Source of the DNA: a bacterium | GTDB lineage: Bacteria; Zhuqueibacterota; Zhuqueibacteria; Thermofontimicrobiales; Thermofontimicrobiaceae | Reading direction: 5' to 3' | Assembly (NCBI GenBank): GCA_011046315.1 | Contig: DSAU01000208.1 | Location: forward strand, 1 to 7,909 | DNA: 7,909 bases | In this document: in pieces, positions 1 through 5,334 of the stretch | Position numbering within the stretch: position 1 is the stretch's first letter | Layout: the number at the start of each line of letters is the position of its first letter | Translations under genes and position numbers: made by a program | The notes under the pieces: model-generated | Databases searched by the model: none | What the model was told of the DNA's origin: nothing | Seen by the model: only the letters and a program-made list of their open reading frames with translations

Positions 1-1
1 A

Positions 2-958
2 GTCAAAAACCTCGATTATCAGTGCTATCGCGATGAAATTCAGCAACAACGCGAATATCAGCAAGATTGGCTCAAAAACGGTTACGCGCCGCGCGGATTT
101 TATTTGAAAGATTTCTGTATGATTAATGAGAATAATCTCTACCATCTGTTTCACATTGCCGGAACGCCGGGCGTATCCTGTTGTCTGCCCGGAAATGAAC
201 TATGGTTCGGACACGCGACCACCAGCGATTTTATCCGCTGGGAAACCCACCAACCGTGCCTATATATTGATACCAATGGTTGGGATAACGGACATCTGTT
301 TGCACCGTTTGTGATTAAAGCGTTCGATAAATTCTGGATGTTTTATGCCGGCGTTTCCATCGATAACACTCAGCGCATCGGCGCGGCGATTTCTGATGAT
401 TTATTTCATTGGAATCGTGTCGGCAATCGACCGTTGATTCGACCTGATGAATATGAATGGGCGTTTTGTCCGACTGAAAACGGCGCAGCCTGTCGCGATC
501 CCCATCTGATTCAGTTGGATAATCATTTTCATCTCTATTACACGGCAGTTACCCGCTCCGGAAAAGGTTGTGTGGCGCGCGCCAGCTCCAAAAATCTGAT
601 CGATTGGAAAGATGAAGGTCCGGTTTTCATTTCAGATGTTTTAGCCCATCCGGAGTCAGCAAACGTACAACAGTTAGGCGGACAATATCTGTTATTTTTC
701 GGCGGACAATATGAATACTGGTACTATGTTGTTTCAGATAATCCCTTTGACTGGCGTGGAAAAAAACCGATTGCTTTGAAAAAAAACATCACTGCCATGG
801 AGGTGATTGAGCGCCGAAAAAACCGCTGGTTGGTGAGCTATTTTAAAATGGATAATTATCGCATGTTCCTCGGGGAGATCGACTGGGGAATGAAAATTCC
901 GGGGATCAAAGAGATTTCTGATAAGGAAGATTTGGAAAAATATTTCTTGTCGGCGTAA
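2..958 (+). CDS. GH43/GH32-type five-bladed beta-propeller glycosidase-like protein (5' end outside window)
   Basis: The reading frame is open from the first complete codon at position 2, so the gene begins upstream; the TTG at 104 is only an internal codon. The visible 318 residues show the repeated propeller pattern of the GH43/GH32/GH62/GH68 superfamily: a hydrophobic strand, an aromatic turn, then 'SDDLFHW'- or 'SKNLIDW'-like blade ends (three W-ending repeats: HATTSDFIRW, AAISDDLFHW, ARASSKNLIDW). Candidate catalytic carboxylates, numbered from codon 2, are D37 in 'LKDFCMI' (nucleophile or base position), D166 in the 'RDPH' motif (transition-state stabiliser in GH32/68) and E218 in 'HPESAN' (acid/base). 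No signal peptide is visible because the start is missing. The family acts on fructans, arabinans, xylans and related beta- or alpha-furanosides and pyranosides; the substrate here cannot be read from sequence. No terminator follows the TAA. The fold assignment is firm, but the exact GH family is uncertain (GH43, GH32-like or GH130-like). Confidence 0.8.
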   Translation, partial: VKNLDYQCYRDEIQQQREYQQDWLKNGYAPRGFYLKDFCMINENNLYHLFHIAGTPGVSCCLPGNELWFGHATTSDFIRWETHQPCLYIDTNGWDNGHLFAPFVIKAFDKFWMFYAGVSIDNTQRIGAAISDDLFHWNRVGNRPLIRPDEYEWAFCPTENGAACRDPHLIQLDNHFHLYYTAVTRSGKGCVARASSKNLIDWKDEGPVFISDVLAHPESANVQQLGGQYLLFFGGQYEYWYYVVSDNPFDWRGKKPIALKKNITAMEVIERRKNRWLVSYFKMDNYRMFLGEIDWGMKIPGIKEISDKEDLEKYFLSA

Positions 959-1036
959 AAATTTTGATACGTCTCGCTGCTGGTGCACATAAATTGATTG
1001 GCGTGTTTATTTTCGATTAAAAAAGGATTTGCTGTA

Positions 1037-1066
1037 TTGGCGAGACTGGTTATTTGATAGTATAAA
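1037..1066 (+). promoter_or_regulatory. possible sigma70-type promoter upstream of the repeat and propeller gene
   Basis: TTGGCG (1037-1042), 18 bases, then TATAAA (1061-1066) gives a four-of-six -35 and a five-of-six -10. A start near 1073 would give a leader of about 185 bases containing the whole inverted repeat at 1104-1215. The match is weak and the region is AT-rich, so a chance match is possible. Confidence 0.25.
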
Positions 1067-1103
1067 AGATTTTTAGTAATAGTTCAGCACTCTTAACTAA
1101 TAA

Positions 1104-1215
1104 TGTCATTCCGGCATGTTTTTAGCCGGAATCTCCTGAATATATGGGCAAAATAATATTTAAAAGTTCTATTATTGAGATTCCGGCATTCCGCTTCGCT
1201 CCAGCCGGAATGACA
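1104..1215. repeat. 112-bp compound inverted repeat (two inverted copies of a CCGG-stem hairpin unit; MITE/REP-like)
   Basis: The outer ends TGTCATTCCGGC (1104-1115) and GCCGGAATGACA (1204-1215) are perfect 12-bp inverted repeats. A second perfect pair, GCCGGAATCTC (1125-1135) and GAGATTCCGGC (1177-1187), lies inside. Each half also folds alone: ATTCCGGC/GCCGGAAT with a 9-base loop (1108-1132), and the same 8-bp stem with a 16-base loop (1180-1211). The element is therefore two copies of one hairpin unit facing each other across a 41-base AT-rich spacer, with the same stem ends but different loops. It has no coding capacity worth calling. I see no clear target duplication at its edges. It resembles dispersed 'GTCATTCC...' repeats common in many bacterial genomes; whether it is mobile, a terminator or an mRNA-stability element is inference. 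Confidence 0.85.
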
Positions 1216-1248
1216 GATGAACTGTTACGATTTTTATTAATAACAATT

Positions 1249-1252
1249 GGAG
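1249..1252 (+). promoter_or_regulatory. ribosome binding site fixing the propeller gene start
   Basis: GGAG sits six bases before ATG 1259. This favours ATG 1259 over an in-frame TTG at 1247, which would place the Shine-Dalgarno inside the coding region. Confidence 0.7.
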
Positions 1253-1258
1253 ACCGTG

Positions 1259-2266
1259 ATGAGAATCAATCTCTGTTTTATCATCATGTTAATTGGGATA
1301 ATGCTTATGGATGTCAACTTTCTGGATGCAAGATCGAAGCTGTTTGTGGTTACCCGAAGCACCAAGAAATTTCGCATCGGCAGTTACGAAAACCCGACGG
1401 TGGGATTGTTTTCAACCAGTGATTATGGAAAAACCTGGCGCCATTACGGATGGCCCTACACCAAATGTTTTTCAGTGTCAGCGGTTGAACAAGATGCGGA
1501 CACTGTTTTTTATCTGTCTTGTGGAAATGGTGTTCTCAAATCTGATGACAGTGGAAAAAGCTGGCGCATCACTTCCGGCTGGCAAATGACCGAGTGTTTG
1601 AAAACCGCCATCGATCCGAAAGACCCACATATCGTATATGCTGCAACCGCGTATGGAATTTTTAAAACGACCGACAGCGGCGAAAGCTGGCGCGAGAAAA
1701 ATGTCGGATTGACCAGTACCTTTACACCTGCGGTTATCATCGATCGAACCGATCGTCAGCGATTATGGGTTGCTACCGAATCCGGCATTCACCAGAGTTT
1801 TAACGGGGCAGAAAGTTGGCAGCCAGTGGCATTGCTGGGACTGGGAATACGAACTATTGTTCAGCACCCGGAAAAACCGCATCTATTGGCAGTCGGTACT
1901 GAAGATGACGGTGTGTTTATTTCCAGTGATCATGGAAAAAGCTGGCAGCGACACAACCGTGGATTGACCCACCTTACCGTGTACGCGCTGGCATTTGCTT
2001 CGCAGAATCCGGAGCTGATTTATGTCGGTACCTTTCAGGGGGGTGTGTTTAAATCCATCGACGGTGGGAAATCCTGGGTGGCTGTTAATCAAAACTTGCG
2101 GGTATTGGATATTCATGCCCTGCTGGTCGACCCCCAGAATGAAAGCCGGGTCTTTGCCGGAACCATGAACGATGGCGTGTGGATGAGCCAGGACAGCGGC
2201 GCAAATTGGAAATTTATTGGGTTGGAAACAAGTCAGGTCTGGGACATGATTATGTTAACTCAATGA
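1259..2266 (+). CDS. exported seven-bladed Asp-box (BNR/Ycf48-like) beta-propeller protein
   Basis: This 335-residue protein starts with a Sec signal peptide: MR, then a hydrophobic run at about 5-17, with likely cleavage near residues 22-26 ('FLDARS'). The rest consists of Asp-box repeats (S/T-x-D-x-G-x-x-W) ending at W60, W102, W144, W187, W229, W273 and W317, a period of 42-44 residues. Clear boxes are STSDYGKTW, SDDSGKSW, TTDSGESW, SSDHGKSW, SIDGGKSW and SQDSGANW; the fourth (SFNGAESW, 180-187) has lost the aspartate. Between boxes, strands such as 'HIVYAAT-YGIFK', 'HLLAVGTEDDGVF' and 'ELIYVGTFQGGVFKS' are typical of the WD40/YVTN/BNR-like fold. Seven equal units imply a complete seven-bladed ring and no other domain. 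Asp-box propellers occur in sialidases, GH74 enzymes and Ycf48, but none of their catalytic signatures is evident, so a binding or scaffolding role is as likely as catalysis. The next gene begins 69 bases on, probably in the same transcript. Confidence 0.88.
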   Translation: MRINLCFIIMLIGIMLMDVNFLDARSKLFVVTRSTKKFRIGSYENPTVGLFSTSDYGKTWRHYGWPYTKCFSVSAVEQDADTVFYLSCGNGVLKSDDSGKSWRITSGWQMTECLKTAIDPKDPHIVYAATAYGIFKTTDSGESWREKNVGLTSTFTPAVIIDRTDRQRLWVATESGIHQSFNGAESWQPVALLGLGIRTIVQHPEKPHLLAVGTEDDGVFISSDHGKSWQRHNRGLTHLTVYALAFASQNPELIYVGTFQGGVFKSIDGGKSWVAVNQNLRVLDIHALLVDPQNESRVFAGTMNDGVWMSQDSGANWKFIGLETSQVWDMIMLTQ

Positions 2267-2335
2267 CCTGAGGCGCTGTTCAATCCTTAATTTACTTGAA
2301 CCATCGGCTATAACTATAATCAAGGATACGTAACC

Positions 2336-4777
2336 ATGAAAATGATCAAAAATGTTATTTTAATATCTATTGTTGGAATTTTATTGATAAATTCAAACGG
2401 AGTCTCTATGGATAACAGCTATCAGCAACGGCGAAACCAGGTTTTGAACTGGGCCCAGAAAACTGATGAGTCGAATTTTCTGATTGCCGGTGCCAAAATT
2501 TGTCACAAGAAAAGCTCGAAAACTGGCATAAAAATGTTTGAAAAAGAACTTGCGCGCGCGGATAATTCCCATCGAGGTATGTTTGTCATTTACGAATTGA
2601 TGACCGGCTACCTTGCTGCTGAACCTTGCATGAAATCAGATTTAAAGAAGAAGGTTCGCGATTATATGGCAACGGCTAATTTTTATCGCGGCGATACCGA
2701 GAACCATCTGGCGATGTATTACACCGGATTATACCTTGCTGCTCAAACCTTTGCGGATCTACCAGCCAACGGTTGGTACACTGGCAAACCAGCAGCAGAA
2801 AACATGGCGGAGGCTGAAGAATATCTGCTGGATTGGATACGCATCACAACGACCATTGGTCAGGGTGAATTTGATTCGCCGACCTACATGACGGTTTTTC
2901 TCGCCCCCATGTTCAGTTTGTATCAATGGGCAAAGGATCCGAAAATGAAACAAAATGCGCTGGGCATGCTCTATTGGCTCATTGGGGATTATGCGGTGGA
3001 GCATTTGAAAGGCCTGTATGTGGGCGCTCATAGCCGTGAATATCCCGAACGGCTGATTATGCCTAAACACAGAAATTCGAACATGACTTCGTGGGGGTGG
3101 TTGTTTTTCGGGCAAACTGAACCCATGATGCATCCCACCTTGTTGACCGCAGCCATGAGCGATTTTGAATTGCCGGTAGTCCTCTATAATATCGGCACCG
3201 ATCGTCAACAGCCTTATGTTCACACCGAAACCAAACGGGTGAGAAATATTATCCGCTTGAGCGATCAAAAAAATCCGCCGGTTTACAAATACACCTATAT
3301 GACAAAGGATTTTGCGTTGGGATCGATGATGGGTGGGGACATCTTGCAGCCGATTCAGCAGCATGTCTGGGATGTGAGTTTCATTAGCGACAGCCCTTAC
3401 ATGTCAATTTTTACCAAACATCCTTTTGTGGGTACCATTGACCTGGCAATGTTTTTTCCGGAAGAGATGAAATTCACCATTGATGAGGTAGCACGGGCAC
3501 ATTCGTATTATGGAAGTGAGGATAAATGGTCATCGAGTTCTCCGTATGAAAAAACATTTCAACACAAAAATGCTTTGATCGTGCTCTACAATATCCCGGA
3601 GGGCGTCCGTTTCGGCCATATTGATGGCTTTTTTCCAAAAGATCTGGCGCGTCGTGAAGAGGATGATTCAGGATGGATTTTTTGTCAGGGGGGAAATAGC
3701 TATATCGCATATTACCCATTGAAGCCGTATCAGTGGATCGAAGAAGCGGAATGTTTTCGGTTGCGTAGCTATGAGCTGAAAAATGGTTGTGTGATAGAGG
3801 TCGCCTCCGCTGATGACTATGAATCATTTGACGCTTTTAAATCTCAAATACACAGCAATCCAGTGGTGCATGATACTTTCGATCAGACACTGATGGTCGG
3901 CTATACCACCTCAGATGGAGATGTGATGACCTTTGCTTATGACGGAGCGAGGCGATTGAACGGGAAGCCAATCGATTTTGCTGATTATAGATTATTTAGC
4001 GGTCCGTTTCTCAATGCTGAAATTGGGGAGCGAAAGTTGGAGATGATTCATGGCAATAGCGGAGTGATGGTCGATTTTGCTAACGAAGACCGGGCGCTGC
4101 TTCTGCCAGTTTACGTTTGTCCGAAAATTGGTGAAGATTTTGAGCTGACCGGAAAGATGAACCATCCGCTCTGGAAAATTGCGCCGGTGGCAATACTGAA
4201 CGATGCCGTTACCGGGGAGAGCGGAGGGTTTTCCACCCGGGTAAAATTGCTCTACAGCGAGAATTTTTTATATGTTGGCTTCGAGTGTGAGGACGATTAC
4301 ATTTGGGGTACGGTTGCCTACAGGAACGGCCCGGTTTACGATGAAGAATGCGTGGAGGTTTTTCTCAATCCGGCAAATTGCGGACATCAATATTACGAAA
4401 TTAATCTGAGCCCCAAAAATGTGATCTATGATGCCTGTGTGATCAATAGCCGATCTCCGCAAAATCCATTCGGAGAGTTTAAACCGTTGTTTGAAATGAA
4501 TTTTAAAAATATTAAAACCAGTTCGCACATTTTCGGTGAAGTCGATAAACCGGGTAAAGGAAAACGCTGGACAGCAGAGTACGCGATTCCGTTTGATGAG
4601 CTTTTCGGTGCCAAAAATTCACCACCACAACCAGGGGATAGCTGGCGGGTGAATTTCTATCGCATCGATTCTCCGGAAATGGGGAGGAGAGAACATTACT
4701 CATGGAGCCAGACCGGGCGTCTGGCGTTTCATTTGCCGTGGCGTTTCGGATATCTAAAATTTGGCGGCGACGAATGA
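2336..4777 (+). CDS. large exported polysaccharide-active protein with C-terminal CBM9-like domain (possible lyase, unassigned family)
   Basis: The gene encodes 813 residues. AAGGA (2322-2326) lies nine bases before the ATG. A Sec signal peptide is present: charged MKMIK, hydrophobic 6-18, likely cleavage around 20-25. Residues about 30-290 are mostly helical and rich in aromatics, like an alpha/alpha toroid, with 'ENHLAMYY' (122-129), 'EFDSPTYM' (178-185), 'GAHSREY' (230-236) and 'MMHPT' (264-268). Residues about 290-595 look beta-rich ('YKYTYMTKDFALGS', 'QHVWDVSF'). This order, toroid then beta-sandwich, is that of several polysaccharide lyase families, where Asn/His/Tyr residues do the chemistry; N123, H124, Y184, H232, Y236 and H343 are candidates. 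Residues about 600-811 fit a CBM9-like/DOMON domain: 'LLYSENFLYVGFECED', 'DEECVEVFLNP', 'YYEINLSPKNVIYDA', 'RWTAEYAIPFDEL', 'PGDSWRVNFYRID' and 'FHLPWRFGYLKFG'. I do not recognise a named enzyme family for the N-terminal part. The CBM9 call is firm; lyase activity is inference. Confidence 0.82.
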   Translation: MKMIKNVILISIVGILLINSNGVSMDNSYQQRRNQVLNWAQKTDESNFLIAGAKICHKKSSKTGIKMFEKELARADNSHRGMFVIYELMTGYLAAEPCMKSDLKKKVRDYMATANFYRGDTENHLAMYYTGLYLAAQTFADLPANGWYTGKPAAENMAEAEEYLLDWIRITTTIGQGEFDSPTYMTVFLAPMFSLYQWAKDPKMKQNALGMLYWLIGDYAVEHLKGLYVGAHSREYPERLIMPKHRNSNMTSWGWLFFGQTEPMMHPTLLTAAMSDFELPVVLYNIGTDRQQPYVHTETKRVRNIIRLSDQKNPPVYKYTYMTKDFALGSMMGGDILQPIQQHVWDVSFISDSPYMSIFTKHPFVGTIDLAMFFPEEMKFTIDEVARAHSYYGSEDKWSSSSPYEKTFQHKNALIVLYNIPEGVRFGHIDGFFPKDLARREEDDSGWIFCQGGNSYIAYYPLKPYQWIEEAECFRLRSYELKNGCVIEVASADDYESFDAFKSQIHSNPVVHDTFDQTLMVGYTTSDGDVMTFAYDGARRLNGKPIDFADYRLFSGPFLNAEIGERKLEMIHGNSGVMVDFANEDRALLLPVYVCPKIGEDFELTGKMNHPLWKIAPVAILNDAVTGESGGFSTRVKLLYSENFLYVGFECEDDYIWGTVAYRNGPVYDEECVEVFLNPANCGHQYYEINLSPKNVIYDACVINSRSPQNPFGEFKPLFEMNFKNIKTSSHIFGEVDKPGKGKRWTAEYAIPFDELFGAKNSPPQPGDSWRVNFYRIDSPEMGRREHYSWSQTGRLAFHLPWRFGYLKFGGDE

Positions 4778-4842
4778 TATTCGAAAAACGGACAATTGGC
4801 TGAATAGATTTACGTTTTTAATAATAATGTATTTGATATCCT

Positions 4843-4862
4843 GAAATCAAAAAAAGATTTTT
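4843..4862 (+). terminator. weak hairpin plus T-run after the CBM9-bearing gene
   Basis: GAAATC (4843-4848) can pair with GATTTT (4856-4861) around an A7 loop, and the stem runs into T residues. The stem is short and AT-rich with one wobble pair, so it may not stop transcription. Confidence 0.2.
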
Positions 4863-4872
4863 GCCCAGGTAG

Positions 4873-4897
4873 AAAGCTGGCTGTCAGCAGGAGCTTT
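4873..4897 (+). other. hairpin in the leader of the broken glycosidase
   Basis: AAAGCT (4873-4878) pairs with AGCTTT (4892-4897). Inside it, GCTG (4880-4883) is complementary to CAGC (4885-4888). No T-run follows, so it is not a classical intrinsic terminator; it could be a leader structure, an operator or a chance fold. Confidence 0.35.
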
Positions 4898-4929
4898 GAA
4901 ATAACAGCTACGATCAATTCAATTTAAAT

Positions 4930-4935
4930 AGGTGA
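4930..4935 (+). promoter_or_regulatory. ribosome binding site of the glycosidase remnant
   Basis: AGGTGA lies five bases before ATG 4941. This makes ATG 4941, not the in-frame GTG 4932 that overlaps the site, the ancestral start. The site is intact although the gene behind it is broken. Confidence 0.6.
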
Positions 4936-4940
4936 GAATT

Positions 4941-5293
4941 ATGTTGTCTGATTTTAAACCAATTTACGATTGCATTCGGGAACATTGGGAGAATTCTGTC
5001 CGGCATATTACCGAGGATCGCGGAAATTTGATTGGAATGCCTTTTCCGTACACAGTTCCTTGCCCGGAAGGCGAGGAAATGCAAAACTATTTTTACTGGG
5101 ATATTTATTTTATCAACATCGGCTTGATCGGGCACGGACTGATCGAACTGGCAAAAAATAAGGAAAGCTCTGGGAAAAGTATAATGTGGTGGAAGGTTCG
5201 ATTCGCGTTAAAAATGAGTACCAAATGCAATCGATGCTGGGATGGACTGCCGGCGTTTTTGTCTATTGTTATCAATTACTCTTCGGCAATTAA
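4941..5293 (+). pseudogene. internally deleted GH37/GH63-type (trehalase-like) glycosidase remnant
   Basis: From ATG 4941 the frame reads 73 residues that look like the start of a trehalase-like six-hairpin glycosidase: 'IREHWENSVRHITED' (12-26), 'GMPFPYTVPCPEGEE' (32-46) and 'FYWDIYFINIGLIGHGLIEL' (51-70), where W53-D54 match the core of the family's YxWDxY signature. After 'LAKN' (to 5159) this frame turns into non-homologous residues and stops at 5307-5309. In another frame, from 5162 to the TAA at 5291-5293, 43 residues read as the C-terminus of the same type of enzyme: 'LWEKYNVVEG', 'NEYQMQSMLGWTAGVFVYCY'. Family members run to several hundred residues, so most of the (alpha/alpha)6 barrel, including the catalytic Asp and Glu, is gone. 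The break lies at about 5158-5167. The intact enzyme would hydrolyse an alpha-glucoside such as trehalose or a related oligosaccharide; the specificity of this member cannot be told. The symporter starts 41 bases beyond the remnant's stop, which suggests a former enzyme-transporter pair. Confidence 0.85.
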
Positions 5294-5322
5294 ACGCTCA
5301 CAAGTATGAAAGTAAAAGCGAA

Positions 5323-5327
5323 AAGGA
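5323..5327 (+). promoter_or_regulatory. ribosome binding site fixing the symporter start
   Basis: AAGGA lies seven bases before ATG 5335. Earlier in-frame starts (for example TTG 5242) would lie over the glycosidase remnant and add a non-membrane leader unlike the family, so 5335 is preferred. Confidence 0.7.
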
Positions 5328-5334
5328 AATAAAA

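Larger units (their letters stand above)
959..1258. other. 300-base noncoding gap between the glycosidase-like gene and the propeller gene
   Basis: Apart from the inverted repeat and the weak promoter listed separately, I see no gene here. The left part (959-1103) is AT-rich with no stem plus T-run terminator after the TAA at 956-958. The short open frame starting at 1144 overlaps the repeat and runs into the propeller gene in a different frame, with no ribosome binding site, so it is not called. Confidence 0.6.

Noticed and set aside
1144..1422. 92-codon open frame starting in the inverted repeat.
   Set aside because: It has no ribosome binding site, overlaps the signal peptide and first blade of the propeller gene in another frame, and translates the repeat itself.
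2315..2320. A perfect TATAAT before the 2336 gene.
   Set aside because: A start about seven bases downstream would fall after the AAGGA ribosome binding site at 2322-2326, so it cannot serve as the normal promoter of that gene.
2759..3364. 201-codon open frame on the minus strand inside the CBM9-bearing gene.
   Set aside because: It is antisense to a well-supported gene, has no recognisable domain, and its composition is what the reverse of the coding strand would give.
4941..5309. A novel intact ~120-residue protein in the frame of the glycosidase remnant.
   Set aside because: Residues after about 73 resemble nothing, while another frame over the same bases gives a clean family C-terminus, so a broken gene explains the data better.
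5242..5334. N-terminal extension of the symporter from TTG 5242.
   Set aside because: It overlaps the glycosidase remnant, adds a leader unlike the family, and ATG 5335 has a properly spaced Shine-Dalgarno.
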